Notes: generated by a model not told the origin, from the letters alone. Shown: positions 8,935 to 18,489, numbered from the stretch's first letter. The stretch is 64,000 bases of DNA from Alkaliphilus transvaalensis ATCC 700919 (GCF_000621485.1 NZ_JHYF01000009.1:62001-126000), one strand, 5' to 3'. A program made the numbers and translations.

Positions 8935-9033
8935 TTTTGATTGTTCTTTTATTTGATTGTTCTCTTTTATATTTGTTCTTTATTGCCACTGATTCGTTAA
9001 TTATTCTTTAATATTCTTTAATTATTCTTTATT
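8935..9033. repeat. AT-rich short direct repeats over the ytxC stop codon
   Basis: Several near-identical units such as TTGATTGTTCTTTTA and ATTATTCTTTA are repeated in tandem between 8935 and 9033. The last units include the stop codon of ytxC, so the AAAGAATAA stop region is present in about three copies on the minus strand. Looks like slipped-strand duplication. Confidence 0.6.
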
Positions 9034-9960
9034 AACATTGGTTTCGAGGTTGGCTTCCACAGAACACCACTCACAACCATTACATACCATTACCTTTGAA
9101 GTAAATACCCGTAAAATCGTTTTAATAATATCGGTTGTATATCTCAGCCTACCTACCTGATGTATGATAATTTTTTCTGGTGCCATAGTGATGAGGGAGC
9201 TCATTAATAAATCTTCGTAGCTTAAGAAATTACTATTGGATAATTCGTTAGCTACCTCCCTCAAATATTCATTATTAATTTCTTCATTTTTAAAATCATA
9301 TAATTTAAAGCTATGGTCTTCTTCTAAAACAACATGTATCAGCTCTATTTTAGAATCTTGAATGTCTACAAAATATTTCAGTAGCTTTATAAACTCATTG
9401 TATTCTTTATCCATGAGAAAATCTTCTACTGCTTTTTCAATCGTTTCCTCAAGTTCTAAATAATAATCCTTTAATCTAAAAGTAATAAAGCCATCAATAT
9501 TAATTTGACTTTCATTACTTAAGTATTCTGTAATGGCCTTAATCACCTTCGATCTTCTCGTATAGTCTTCTTGGCTAACTAATAACGTGACACGATTTTC
9601 TTCTTTTAAAATGTTTATTGCATTTCTTTCAATTTCTAATCTTTCCCGTTCATCAAAATAATAATATTCTTTATCTATCATTTTACGCAGAATATTAATT
9701 TCTTCAACAGCTTGTATATACTCCCAAAGGCCCTTAGCAATATGATCTTTGAATAGGGCTATGAAATCACTTATTGGATACTTTTTTACACTTTCTATTT
9801 CTACACTATATTTTATATGATTAGAGACCTCTTTATTAATTACTTCTTCCTTTAATTTAATCCCTTCAACTTCAAATATTTTCAACTGTTTTTTCAGCTT
9901 TGACTTTAGAACTTCAGCATTTTTATTGGTTTCTATTAGCAGCAAGTTCACCTTAATCAC
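9022..9960 (-). CDS. ytxC: Putative sporulation protein YtxC
   Basis: 312 residues, cytoplasmic and highly charged. The central segment YYYFDERERLEIERNAINIL and the C-terminal part (APEKIIIHQVG, then TIKTILRVFTSKV and a CNGCEWC cysteine cluster) are characteristic of the clostridial YtxC family, which is conserved among spore formers and typically lies next to thrS, as here. Its biochemical role is not known. The CNGCEWCS motif near the C-terminus could bind metal, which is inference only. The frame begins at an ATG close to the AGGGAGTGATTA ribosome site. Confidence 0.8.
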   Translation of the reverse strand: MIKVNLLLIETNKNAEVLKSKLKKQLKIFEVEGIKLKEEVINKEVSNHIKYSVEIESVKKYPISDFIALFKDHIAKGLWEYIQAVEEINILRKMIDKEYYYFDERERLEIERNAINILKEENRVTLLVSQEDYTRRSKVIKAITEYLSNESQINIDGFITFRLKDYYLELEETIEKAVEDFLMDKEYNEFIKLLKYFVDIQDSKIELIHVVLEEDHSFKLYDFKNEEINNEYLREVANELSNSNFLSYEDLLMSSLITMAPEKIIIHQVGRLRYTTDIIKTILRVFTSKVMVCNGCEWCSVEANLETNVNKE

Positions 9961-10198
9961 TCCCTTTCAGCTGTAATAGTAGTATATGTCTAATAAATAA
10001 TGATATTCTTCTCGCTTCATTACAGTAAATTCTATTAAAGCCATTTGTGTTACTATTTTTCCTTTTTTAGTAAGTAGTAATTTTTAACTTAAAGGCATCA
10101 ATATAGGATAAAAACTAATATTGATTTAGCCTTATTTAATAATATATGTTAAGATGTTCCTGCTGTTACTTAAAAACAAAATAAACAAAAAAATAAAA

Positions 10199-10221
10199 AA
10201 ACAAACCCTACAGGTTTGTTT
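10199..10221 (-). terminator. Terminator of the tRNA pair
   Basis: AAACAAACC/GGTTTGTTT arms with a 5-base loop, then a U-rich run on the minus strand, 8 bases after the tRNA-Cys CCA end. Confidence 0.85.
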
Positions 10222-10228
10222 TTTTTAA

Positions 10229-10303
<75 letters not shown>

Positions 10304-10308
10304 CTATT

Positions 10309-10384
10309 TGGTGCCCAGAGGCGGAATCGAACCACCGACACGGGGATTTTCAGTCCCCTGCTCTACCGACTGAGCTATCTGGGC
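10309..10384 (-). tRNA. tRNA-Phe(GAA)
   Basis: 76 bases with encoded CCA. Acceptor GCCCAGA/TCTGGGC, D arm AGCTCAGTCGGTAGAGC, anticodon loop CTGAAAA (GAA), T arm GGTTCGATTCC. It is 5 bases upstream of tRNA-Cys on the same strand and shares its promoter and terminator. Confidence 0.98.
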
Positions 10385-10416
10385 AATACTTTTTTTATCT
10401 CGTTGCGACAAAATAT

Positions 10417-10445
10417 ATTATACACAAATATTATATGTATTGCAA
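10417..10445 (-). promoter_or_regulatory. Promoter of tRNA-Phe/tRNA-Cys
   Basis: TTGCAA (10445-10440), 17-base spacer, TATAAT (10422-10417) on the minus strand, about 30 bases before tRNA-Phe. Confidence 0.75.
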
Positions 10446-10533
10446 CACTTATTTGATACAATTTTTAATCACTTAAATGAAAACTAAATCCCTCATTATT
10501 AATCCTTTAATAATCCTTTAAGAATAATAGTAA

Positions 10534-10604
10534 TAGAGAAATTGCAAAATAGAGTACCTTATAACAATTAATATGACAAGTAAACTTCCTATGCAATTTC
10601 TCTA
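10534..10604. repeat. 13-base inverted repeat, possible terminator of hslO
   Basis: TAGAGAAATTGCA at 10534-10546 is mirrored exactly by TGCAATTTCTCTA at 10592-10604, with a 45-base AT-rich spacer. It lies 70 bases downstream of hslO and may end that transcript, although no long U-tract follows. The rest of the 10446-10672 gap shows nothing else. Confidence 0.5.
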
Positions 10605-10672
10605 CTCTTAAAAGATTGAAAATTTTATTAAAGCTTAAATTATACTTTTTCTATCTTATATTTTCTAAAGCC

Positions 10673-11560
10673 TTAGATAGATTCTAGCAATCTTGCTAAA
10701 TGGTCTTTATCAAAATAATATTTCTTATTGCAGAAGTGACAAACTAATTCTGCCCCACCATCTTCTTCAATAATACTCTTTAATTCTTCTCTTCCAATAC
10801 TAATTAAAGCCTTCTCTAACCTTTCTTCGTGACAATCACAAACAAAATCTACCTCATATTCTTCAAGTATTTTCACCCCTAAATCCCCTAATACATGTTG
10901 AAGAATTTCTTCTAATGTCATTCCTCGTTCCATCAAAGTAGTAATAGGCTCAATAGTTTGTAGTTTAGTCTCTAGCTTAGTTAGAATTTCTTCTGAAATA
11001 TCAGGCATTACCTGAATAATGTAGCCCCCCGAAGCCTTAATCGTATAATCTGTATCAATTAAAATACCTAAAGCCACTGCTGTGGGTTGTTGTTCTGAAT
11101 AGGTGAAATATGAAGCAAAGTCCTCTGCAATTTCTCCTGTTGATAATGGATATGAACCAACATAAGGTTCTTTTAGACCAATATCTTTACTAACGGTAAT
11201 GACACCCTTAGTACCAACTGCTGCTCCAACATTTAGTTTCCCTTCACGAATATTTGTCGTCTCCACCTGGGGATTATTAACATAACCTTTAACATTTCCT
11301 GTTGCATTTCCTGTTACAACAACTGAACCTAAAGGGCCTCCTCCATTAATGGTTACTGTAATCTTATGATTTTCTTCCTTTAACATTAGTCCCATCATAG
11401 AAGTTGCTGTTAATGTTCTACCTAGTGCTGCTATTGCAACTGGAGAGGTATAATGAAGCTCTTTAGCCTTCTCTACCATTGCTGTTGTATTAGCAAAAAA
11501 TCCTCGTATACTATTATCGGCAGCTGTTACTCTTAATATCTTATTTTGCATATAACTCAC
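10673..11560 (-). CDS. hslO: Redox-regulated chaperone Hsp33
   Basis: 295 residues, the family's standard length. N-terminal domain features RVTAADNSIRGFFANTT and NGGGPLGSVVVTG; the C-terminal redox switch shows the four zinc cysteines as CDC (in VDFVCDCHEE) and CHFC about 30 residues later. Under oxidation the cysteines form disulfides, zinc is released and the protein becomes an ATP-independent holdase in the cytoplasm. Monocistronic, starting at an ATG with GAGGTGAG upstream. Confidence 0.98.
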   Translation of the reverse strand: MSYMQNKILRVTAADNSIRGFFANTTAMVEKAKELHYTSPVAIAALGRTLTATSMMGLMLKEENHKITVTINGGGPLGSVVVTGNATGNVKGYVNNPQVETTNIREGKLNVGAAVGTKGVITVSKDIGLKEPYVGSYPLSTGEIAEDFASYFTYSEQQPTAVALGILIDTDYTIKASGGYIIQVMPDISEEILTKLETKLQTIEPITTLMERGMTLEEILQHVLGDLGVKILEEYEVDFVCDCHEERLEKALISIGREELKSIIEEDGGAELVCHFCNKKYYFDKDHLARLLESI

Positions 11561-11725
11561 CTCTTATATAATCTTATCTTCTGTTTTCTACTTTTAATAT
11601 TTTGTAGACTTATTTATGTCGATTATCATTCAATATTGGTCATCTAGACCTTACTAAATTCATATGTCTATGTAATATAACAAATTCTTAAAGCAGTTTA
11701 TCATATGGCAATACTACTGTCAAAT

Positions 11726-12472
11726 TTAGTCTTTACGACAAACAAAAAAGATTCTTTCACTTTCTTGATGGGGCAGATCAAATTTAAATCCATCATAGAC
11801 ACTAACAGACTTGAAGCCCCCCATTAATAGTAAAGATTTAAGTTCAGTAATGTGATAGGCCCTTTGCTGATGATATTCTTCAAATTTTCTATATAGTTGT
11901 TCTTCTTGAAGAAAAAAAGCAAGATTCATTTCTAAAATATTGGTCTCTTCATCAAAGTAGTTTTCCCAGAGATAGCATAAATCTCCTTGATTTTCTCCAT
12001 AAGTATTTTCTCCTAAAATCTCACTTAATTTATAATATGAGCTTATATCAAAAACAAATATACCTTCCTCTGTCAGATGCTGATGTAACTTTTTAAATAG
12101 TGTTACTAGCTCCTCTTCTTCTAGTATGTAATTAATTCCATCACACATACATAGAGAGACATCAAATTTTCCTTCAAGTTCTAACTGGGTCATATCCTGT
12201 TCTACAAATAAGATGTCTTTACCGAGGGTAAGGGCCTTGTCTTTAGCAACCATCAACATTTCTTGGGAAATATCGACAGCCATTACTTCTACTTTTTCTT
12301 CAGATAATGGTAGCGTAATGTTACCTGTACCACAGGCCAACTCTAATATCTTTTTAGGTTCTATTCCTTCCCTTTTGAAAATTTCTTTAAGATATACCAC
12401 CCATCCCTTATAATCAACATCCTCCATTAAACGATCATACACATATGCAAAATCATTATATTGATTTATCAT
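11726..12472 (-). CDS. Class I SAM-dependent methyltransferase
   Basis: 248 residues, soluble. Motif I ILELACGTGNITLPL near residue 40 binds SAM, followed by VMAVDISQEML (motif II acidic residue) and FDVSLCMCDGINYILEEEE. This is the family (Methyltransf_25 type) of small clostridial methyltransferases usually found near housekeeping genes; substrate unknown. It lies between hslO and the spore protein gene as a single unit with a 165-base gap to hslO. Confidence 0.85.
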   Translation of the reverse strand: MINQYNDFAYVYDRLMEDVDYKGWVVYLKEIFKREGIEPKKILELACGTGNITLPLSEEKVEVMAVDISQEMLMVAKDKALTLGKDILFVEQDMTQLELEGKFDVSLCMCDGINYILEEEELVTLFKKLHQHLTEEGIFVFDISSYYKLSEILGENTYGENQGDLCYLWENYFDEETNILEMNLAFFLQEEQLYRKFEEYHQQRAYHITELKSLLLMGGFKSVSVYDGFKFDLPHQESERIFFVCRKD

Positions 12473-12684
12473 CAGATTACTCCCTCATCCTACATTAATT
12501 TAATATCTCTATTATTATAATATATTCTAGCAGAAAAATAATCCTCTTTACTAAGTTTTCTACTCTTTTTATCTATAAATGAAGAAATTGCATAAATTAG
12601 ATATAATCCCATAACCCATCATTAGGTATTTTCAGAGATTTATTTACAAAAGCTATATTAGATTATCTTTATCAAAAAATAATA

Positions 12685-12708
12685 GAATAGACATCAAGGT
12701 GTCTATTC
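12685..12708 (-). terminator. Terminator of the SASP gene
   Basis: GAATAGACA/TGTCTATTC arms with a 6-base loop, followed by TATTATTTTTT on the minus strand; 48 bases after the SASP stop. Confidence 0.75.
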
Positions 12709-12755
12709 ATAGTCATATAGTCATAATGATCAACTAGCATTTACTATTATACCCT

Positions 12756-12929
12756 CTATTTTGCCTTCTTTTTTCTAACGGTCATCAAACCACCAATACG
12801 GCCGGTCTCCTTTGCAGTTAATTCGCCCCAACCATAGCACTTTACTTTATCAATTAAGCCTAATTCCTCTGCAATTTCATATTTCATTAAAAGCTCATCT
12901 GAAAATTCCTCTTTCTTTTTATTTTCCAT
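12756..12929 (-). CDS. Small acid-soluble spore protein, alpha/beta-type (57 aa)
   Basis: 57 residues starting MENKKKEEFSDELLMKYEIA. The two family blocks are present: KYEIAEELGLIDKV, which contains the germination protease cleavage region (EIA), and GWGELTAKETGRIGGLMT, which contacts DNA in alpha/beta SASPs. These proteins coat and protect spore DNA. The layout (block 1, GWG, ETGRIGG) is closer to the SspF-like minor group than to the classical SspA/B. The ribosome site AAAAGGAGGATT lies 5-6 bases before the ATG. Confidence 0.9.
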   Translation of the reverse strand: MENKKKEEFSDELLMKYEIAEELGLIDKVKCYGWGELTAKETGRIGGLMTVRKKKAK

Positions 12930-13141
12930 ATAAAATCCTCCTTTTTTATATTATGGAAAATAAATTAATAATTTATCCCAAAATATTAAGTAAATTACAT
13001 AATAATTTTAAAAAATGTTCATATATCTCAATTTAGTTGATTTCCTAATTAATAAATGATACAGTTTAATTATGTTAAAATATAATCAATTTTTCACTCC
13101 CCCGTGATGATTATTTTATATTTTGCTCTGTAAAACTTTTT

Positions 13142-13168
13142 AAAAGGACTGCCTGCGGCAGTCCTTTT
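13142..13168. terminator. Strong terminator after the CPBP protease gene
   Basis: 12-base perfect arms AAAAGGACTGCC/GGCAGTCCTTTT with a 3-base loop, T tracts on both strands, 12 bases from the stop of the minus-strand gene. Confidence 0.9.
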
Positions 13169-13180
13169 TTCTTTTCATTG

Positions 13181-14176
13181 TTAGCCCATTCGAATAATTC
13201 TTAGAATTTGACTTCCCGCCATCCAAACATATAGGGGAGCTGTTAAATACAAAGGAAAAAATTCTATCGGGTAGGTTTTATTCATTTCATTTAAAAGTTT
13301 TTCATCTGCAACATTTGATTGATCTGTTTCTATTATTTCTTCCTTCTGATTTTCAATTATTGCCTGTCGATCCTTCTTAATTATCTTTACCAATTTATAA
13401 GCTATCATGCTTGTAACTATTGCTATTACTCCTATTGTAATTAAACTCACCAATAAAGCTATTGTTGTAGAAACTTCTGGAGTTTCTACTGTCGTTGCTT
13501 CATTTAAACTTAAAATATCTGAAAGATAATTAATGATAAAACTTAAGGTTATTGCAAAACCGTTATTCACCATGTGGCCAATCACGCCAGCCCACAGGGA
13601 GTCTGTTAGTATTACTAGATAACCAAAAACCAATCCTAACACTACTGGTCCTGCTAAGTTATAAATATTAAAGTGAAAAAAGCCAAATAATAGCGCCGAA
13701 AAAATAATTGCTTTCTTCTTCCCCATTGGTTCATAACCTGAAAGTACAAATCCTCTAAAAAGCACCTCTTCACAAAAACCTGCCAATAGAGACACCACTA
13801 ACATCATAATTACATATTCATTGGTGTTTTCTGGCATAGGAATCTGAGGAACATTTATATTTCCCATAAGACTTAGAAGTAACATAATTATTGCATTTGC
13901 GACTACCGCTACAGGATACATTAGTAGTGTAATCATTCCTACTAATATCCCATGCTTTAGGCTTATTTTATTTATCCTTAGAGCCTTTTTTATATTTATT
14001 TTTCTAATGATTAAATATAATAGTGGAGGTGCTAACACGACACCTAACTGAGTAATAATTAAACCTGACACAAGCTCTCGATGTTGAAAATATGCGCCAC
14101 CACTTAGAAAAATTAAGGCTCCAATAAAGAAAAGTAAATTTGCATCAATCACTCTTAATTTCTTTTCCCTTACCAT
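13181..14176 (-). CDS. CPBP-family intramembrane metalloprotease
   Basis: 331 residues with about eight membrane segments. The CPBP (CAAX protease/bacteriocin-processing, Abi) motifs are seen in order: EEVLFRGFV (glutamate pair and arginine), then FGFFHFNIYN (histidine), then GVIGHMVNNGFA (histidine and asparagine). This fold cleaves within membranes; bacterial members may process prenylated proteins, self-immunity substrates or have unknown targets. A hydrophilic tail of about 50 residues (KKDRQAIIENQKEEIIETD) precedes one last hydrophobic segment. It is 23 bases downstream of the M20 peptidase gene and may be cotranscribed with it. Confidence 0.88.
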   Translation of the reverse strand: MVREKKLRVIDANLLFFIGALIFLSGGAYFQHRELVSGLIITQLGVVLAPPLLYLIIRKINIKKALRINKISLKHGILVGMITLLMYPVAVVANAIIMLLLSLMGNINVPQIPMPENTNEYVIMMLVVSLLAGFCEEVLFRGFVLSGYEPMGKKKAIIFSALLFGFFHFNIYNLAGPVVLGLVFGYLVILTDSLWAGVIGHMVNNGFAITLSFIINYLSDILSLNEATTVETPEVSTTIALLVSLITIGVIAIVTSMIAYKLVKIIKKDRQAIIENQKEEIIETDQSNVADEKLLNEMNKTYPIEFFPLYLTAPLYVWMAGSQILRIIRMG

Positions 14177-14199
14177 TGATTCACATCCTTATACTTTTT

Positions 14200-15363
14200 T
14201 TAGACTAAACTTCCCCGTTGTTTTAATATATTCATATAGGCCTGCAATCCATAACCTAAAACTTTTTCATCAAAATTAAACTGATCATTATGAAGGGGAT
14301 AGCAATAATTTTTTTCTTCATTACGACAACCTAAGAAAAAGAATACCCCTGGAACAACCTGCTGAAAATATGAAAAATCCTCAGCTAACATGATGGGGTC
14401 TACCATCTGTATTGTTCCTTCATGTTGGCTATTAATAAATTCGTTGGTTAAGAAGTCATCATTAACGACAGCAGGATACATATCTCTAAAAACAACTTCG
14501 ATTTGGCAATGGTACATTTTTTCTAAACCACTGGCAAAGTCCACCATTCTAGCCTTAATGGTGTCGTAAACCTCTTGATGGAAACTCCGTATTGTTCCCT
14601 CTAAAATCGCTTCTTTAGCAATAACATTTCTTCTTTCACCTGCAACAACCCTTCCAATGGTCATGACAGCAGGTTGAATAGGATTAATATTTCTACTTAC
14701 AATTGACTGCATACCTATAATCATCTCTGATGCTATTACAATGCTATCTATTCCTTTATGGGGCATTGCTCCATGACCACTTAAGCCTTTAATATGGATA
14801 TCAAATTCACCTGTTTGTGACATCATCGGACCTGGTCTAACCCCAAACTTTCCTTCTTCAATATCGGGAAATAAATGTAGTCCATAAATTTCATCTATCT
14901 TATATTTTTTTAAGTAACCTTCTTCAACCATAGGTAAAGCACCACCTGGACCTTCTTCAGCTGGTTGAAATAATAATACAACATTATCCTTTAATTCGTC
15001 TCTATGTTCACTTAGATATTTAGCCAAACCTAATAAAATTGTCATATGTCCATCATGACCACAAGCATGCATACATCCTCCATGAAGGGATTTAAAATCA
15101 ATATCATTTTTCTCTTCCACACTTAATGCATCCATATCTGCACGAAACCCTAATGTCTTTTTTCCTTCAGAACCTTGTATATGGGCTATTACTCCTGTTC
15201 CTAATATATTTTTCTCGTATTGAATCCCTAACCCATCTAAGTAGGTGGTTATATACTCCGAAGTTTTAAACTCTTCAAAACCCACCTCTGGAATTTGGTG
15301 AAGGTCTCTCCTTACTGTTTTTAAACTATCTTGTATAGCTTCTATTTTTGATGATATATTCAC
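14200..15363 (-). CDS. M20-family amidohydrolase (N-acyl amino acid or N-acetyl-diaminopimelate deacylase type)
   Basis: 387 residues, full length for the family. Visible: RRDLHQIPEVGFEEFKTSEY, the metal ligands in MHACGHDGHMTILLG, the catalytic pair EEGPGG and the dimerisation domain GHGAMPHKGIDSI. This class hydrolyses N-acyl groups from amino acids with two metal ions. It lies divergently from dapH; in Firmicutes the acetylated lysine pathway needs an N-acetyl-diaminopimelate deacetylase of this family, so that role is attractive, but the motif RADMDAL rather than the DapL-typical DIDGLP makes a general aminoacylase equally likely. Precedes the CPBP gene by 23 bases. Confidence 0.85.
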   Translation of the reverse strand: MNISSKIEAIQDSLKTVRRDLHQIPEVGFEEFKTSEYITTYLDGLGIQYEKNILGTGVIAHIQGSEGKKTLGFRADMDALSVEEKNDIDFKSLHGGCMHACGHDGHMTILLGLAKYLSEHRDELKDNVVLLFQPAEEGPGGALPMVEEGYLKKYKIDEIYGLHLFPDIEEGKFGVRPGPMMSQTGEFDIHIKGLSGHGAMPHKGIDSIVIASEMIIGMQSIVSRNINPIQPAVMTIGRVVAGERRNVIAKEAILEGTIRSFHQEVYDTIKARMVDFASGLEKMYHCQIEVVFRDMYPAVVNDDFLTNEFINSQHEGTIQMVDPIMLAEDFSYFQQVVPGVFFFLGCRNEEKNYCYPLHNDQFNFDEKVLGYGLQAYMNILKQRGSLV

Positions 15364-15709
15364 TTTTCATCCATCCCTTCAATTTAACTTCCTTCTCTTT
15401 TAGAATATACCCATTTTTCTAAATTCTACAATATAACTATTGTAACAATAAAAAATGGATATATCCAGTAAATATTCTTTTCTATAGCCCAAAAGCAAAG
15501 TCCCTAATCTGATTAATATAATCAATTTAATTATTTAATATCCATTTTTTAGGATTCATTTAAGATAAATCATCATATGATGTTATGACGGAGATTTTCA
15601 TCCTTCGAGAAGAGCCTATAACATTTAGAAATATCATAGTTAGCTTTATTGTTTAATAAAAAAAGAATGGGTGCTATATCTACATAAGTCTGTAGGAAAG
15701 GAATGATGT
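15364..15709. other. Divergent intergenic region between the M20 gene and dapH
   Basis: 346 bases without a gene. Contains the palindrome ATCATATGAT near 15572, and a plus-strand segment (15584-15622) whose ends GTTAT/ATAAC and inner GGA/TCC could form a hairpin ahead of dapH. It does not match a lysine riboswitch or T-box in my reading. Confidence 0.4.
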
Positions 15710-15712
15710 TTG

Positions 15713-16414
15713 ATGGGCAATTGTCCTTATGCACTGGCTAAATCAATTAAAGAGTCGAAAAAATCTACCCCTGTAAAAGCCTATATCCAAGGTAAGCTGC
15801 TACTTAACCCTCATGAAAGTGTCAAAATTTTTGGTGGTGGGGAGTTTTGGATTCTAGTTGGAGAATTCTGTGTTATTACTAAAATACTAACAGATCAGAA
15901 ACATAATATACTTCAATATCATCTCGAATATGACCGCAGAAATTCTGCCATTCCCCTGTTAAATACCTTAACCTTAGAAGCAAGAATTGAACCTGGCTCT
16001 ATTATTAGGGAAAATGTAACGATAGGTAAAAATGCTGTCATCATGATGGGAGCAGTGATTAATGTAGGTGCTGAAATTGGTGATGGCAGCATGATTGATA
16101 TGAACTGCGTGGTGGGAGCACGAGGGATAATTGGCAAGAATGTTCATGTTGGAGCAGGCGCTGTCATTGCAGGTGTTCTCGAACCTCCTAGCTGTACTCC
16201 AGTAATCCTTGAAGATGATGTTTTTATAGGGGCTAATGCAGTGGTTCTTGAAGGAGTAAGGATTGGTAAGGGCGCAGTTGTGGCAGCAGGCTCCATTGTC
16301 ACTAAAGATGTTCCTGCTAATGGTGTAGTGGCAGGTATGCCTGCTAAATTAATTAAAATGAAGGATGCTAAGACGGAAGAAAAAGTTAAAACGCTAGAAG
16401 ACTTAAGGAACTAA
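15713..16414 (+). CDS. dapH: Tetrahydrodipicolinate N-acetyltransferase
   Basis: About 233 residues. The first part [14 protein letters not shown] is typical of the DapH N-domain, followed by a left-handed beta-helix of hexapeptide repeats (from [21 protein letters not shown] to [11 protein letters not shown]) and [10 protein letters not shown] at the end. The enzyme acetylates tetrahydrodipicolinate with acetyl-CoA in the diaminopimelate/lysine pathway, feeding the cell wall and dipicolinate supply. Start chosen at ATG 15713, about 10 bases after AGGAAAGGA; a TTG at 15710 is in frame too. Ends at a strong terminator. Confidence 0.95.
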   Translation: MGNCPYALAKSIKESKKSTPVKAYIQGKLLLNPHESVKIFGGGEFWILVGEFCVITKILTDQKHNILQYHLEYDRRNSAIPLLNTLTLEARIEPGSIIRENVTIGKNAVIMMGAVINVGAEIGDGSMIDMNCVVGARGIIGKNVHVGAGAVIAGVLEPPSCTPVILEDDVFIGANAVVLEGVRIGKGAVVAAGSIVTKDVPANGVVAGMPAKLIKMKDAKTEEKVKTLEDLRN

Positions 16415-16419
16415 CAACA

Positions 16420-16459
16420 AAACCCAGCTACTGGGCATCTAAACCAGTTTGCTGGGTTT
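16420..16459. terminator. Terminator between dapH and hpt
   Basis: AAACCCAGC/GCTGGGTTT arms with a 22-base loop, long T tract on the plus strand; serves convergent genes. Confidence 0.85.
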
Positions 16460-16462
16460 TTT

Positions 16463-17002
16463 TTATCTATCTTGATCTGTAACAACAAATACATATGGTA
16501 TGTTACGATAATAATCTCCATAATTAAGACCATAACCGACAACAAACTTGTCTGGTATTGTAAAACCTAAGTAGTCTGGAACAATCTCAATCTGTCTTCG
16601 CTCAGGTTTGTCTAATAATACACAGCATTTTACACTGTTAGGTTTTTTAGATTTTAAATGCTCCATAACATATTTCATCGTTAAACCTGAATCTGTTATA
16701 TCATCTACAACTAGTACATCGTATCCTGTAAGGTCTCCCTTTACATCACTTATGATATTAATCTGTCCACTACTTTCTTGTCCATGTCCGTAGCTTGAAG
16801 TGGTCATAAATTCTATTTTAACAGGAATTGATATTTTCCTTACTAAGTCGGCTGTAAAAACAAAGCTCCCTTTTAATAAAGAAACAACTAATAGTTTCTT
16901 TTCTTGATAATCAGCTGAAATTTGCTGACCTAATTCATTGATTCTTCCTTCTATTTCCTTTTCAGAAAGAAGGACTTCCCACACCTTTTTTTCTATATCC
17001 AT
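16463..17002 (-). CDS. hpt: Hypoxanthine phosphoribosyltransferase
   Basis: 179 residues from the ATG at 17002, placed 7 bases after GGAGGG; an upstream in-frame ATG at 17017 overlaps that site. Purine PRTase motifs: VSLLKGSFVF near the N-terminus, the PRPP loop VLVVDDITDSGLTM, and the C-terminal VGYGLNYGDYYRNIPYV. It salvages hypoxanthine and guanine to IMP and GMP. Often next to tilS and ftsH; here it is a single gene facing dapH. Confidence 0.97.
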   Translation of the reverse strand: MDIEKKVWEVLLSEKEIEGRINELGQQISADYQEKKLLVVSLLKGSFVFTADLVRKISIPVKIEFMTTSSYGHGQESSGQINIISDVKGDLTGYDVLVVDDITDSGLTMKYVMEHLKSKKPNSVKCCVLLDKPERRQIEIVPDYLGFTIPDKFVVGYGLNYGDYYRNIPYVFVVTDQDR

Positions 17003-17144
17003 TGGTCTTCCCTCCATAACGATTTTATTCTATTCTAATTGAATTCATACCCCTTGTCAAACTTCCTTTAGCAATATTTTTATGATAAATACATTGCTGT
17101 ATTACTGGTATTTTTTACATTTTTGTATTCTTTATGAAATGTTA

Positions 17145-17173
17145 TTGAATAAAGTATTTTCTAGTAGTAAAAT
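17145..17173 (+). promoter_or_regulatory. Promoter of the Gate-domain membrane protein
   Basis: TTGAAT (17145-17150), 17-base spacer, TAAAAT (17168-17173), about 30 bases before the ATG. Confidence 0.6.
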
Positions 17174-17203
17174 AGTAGAGAATTGATAATAGGAGGTGTA
17201 GGA

Positions 17204-18415
17204 ATGAAAGCAATAGAAGTTGAAACAACCCCTGTGATTTCAACGTCTTCTCCAAAAACAAAAAGTGCTGTATCAAAAGAAACTTATGCTTTTATTTTTA
17301 TTGTAGGTGGTTCTTTTTCTTATCTTGGTTATACCATGGGTATTGGTACAATGTTTAATGTTATTATGAACACAGCCCATGACCTACTTTTAAACACAGT
17401 ATTTTTTATCTTATCTGTTGCTGTTTTAGCCGGTGCATTGGCAGCCCTACTATCGGAGTTTGGTGTAGTAGCCCTCATTAATAAAATAATTTCTCCTATA
17501 GTAAAGCCTCTATACGGAATGCCTGGTGCTGCTTCAATCGGAGCCATTACCACATATTTATCTGATAATCCTGCAATTATATCCTTGGCAAAGGATAAAG
17601 GTTTTATCAAATACTTTAAAAATTACCAAGTACCAGCCCTATGTAATCTTGGTACTGCCTTTGGTATGGGATTGATTTTAACCACCTATATGATGAGCCT
17701 TGGGAAAGAGTTTATCGTTCCTGCCCTAATCGGAAATGTTGGTGCTATTATCGGTAGTATTGTAAGTGTGAGATTAATGACTCGTCACACAAAAAAATAT
17801 TACGAGATCCAACAACCTCAACAAGTTAATAATGATAGTAATGTTGATGATTTCTTCAATAGCAGAGAAATTAGACCAGGTAATACCTTTGAAAGGGCCC
17901 TTGATGCCATCTTAGAAGGGGGTAAAAATGGTGTTGAAATGGGACTTGCAATTATCCCTGGTGTATTATTTATCTGTACAATTGTTATGATTCTAACCTT
18001 TGGACCAAGTGGAATGGAAAACGGGGTTGCGGTTTATGAAGGGGCTGCTTATGAAGGGGTCGCTTTATTACCTCGTCTTGGTAGATACATTTTTCCTATT
18101 CTTAGACCTCTGTTTGGTTTTAAAAATGTTGAAGCCCTTGCTTTTCCAATTACCTCTTTAGGTGCTGTTGGTGCTGCTATGGGCCTTGTTAGAAGCTTTT
18201 TAGATAGTAACCTAGTTGGCCCTGGTGACATTGCCGTCTTTACTGCTATGGGCATGTGTTGGAGTGGTTACTTAAGTACCCATGTTGGTATGATGGATGC
18301 ATTAAAGGTTAGGCAATTAGCTAATAAAGCTATATTAAGCCATACAATTGGTGGTATTGCAGCTGGAGTTTCTGCAAACTATTTATATCTATTATATTCT
18401 CTTATCTTTAAATAA
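17204..18415 (+). CDS. Nucleoside-recognition (Gate) domain membrane protein, CD0519/CD1768-like
   Basis: 403 residues from the ATG at 17204, which follows AGGAGGTG by 5 bases (a TTG at 17183 opens the frame earlier). About nine membrane segments; the region AALLSEFGVVALINKIISPIVKPLYG and the paired one with LPRLGRYIFPILRPLFGFK belong to the Gate fold, and GAITTYLSDNPAIISLAKDKG is a conserved polar loop. Gate-domain proteins are linked to nucleoside or ion transport; this clostridial subgroup has no proven substrate. Followed by a GAF protein gene 75 bases downstream. Confidence 0.75.
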   Translation: MKAIEVETTPVISTSSPKTKSAVSKETYAFIFIVGGSFSYLGYTMGIGTMFNVIMNTAHDLLLNTVFFILSVAVLAGALAALLSEFGVVALINKIISPIVKPLYGMPGAASIGAITTYLSDNPAIISLAKDKGFIKYFKNYQVPALCNLGTAFGMGLILTTYMMSLGKEFIVPALIGNVGAIIGSIVSVRLMTRHTKKYYEIQQPQQVNNDSNVDDFFNSREIRPGNTFERALDAILEGGKNGVEMGLAIIPGVLFICTIVMILTFGPSGMENGVAVYEGAAYEGVALLPRLGRYIFPILRPLFGFKNVEALAFPITSLGAVGAAMGLVRSFLDSNLVGPGDIAVFTAMGMCWSGYLSTHVGMMDALKVRQLANKAILSHTIGGIAAGVSANYLYLLYSLIFK

Positions 18416-18489
18416 TAGTAAATATCTGTTACAATGGTTTTAAATGTATAAACTATCTTATGCTATTTTAGCAAAGGAGGATTTTAATA

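Noticed and set aside
15584-15712. Lysine riboswitch or T-box ahead of dapH
   Set aside because: A small hairpin is possible, but neither the lysine aptamer blocks nor a T-box sequence is present.
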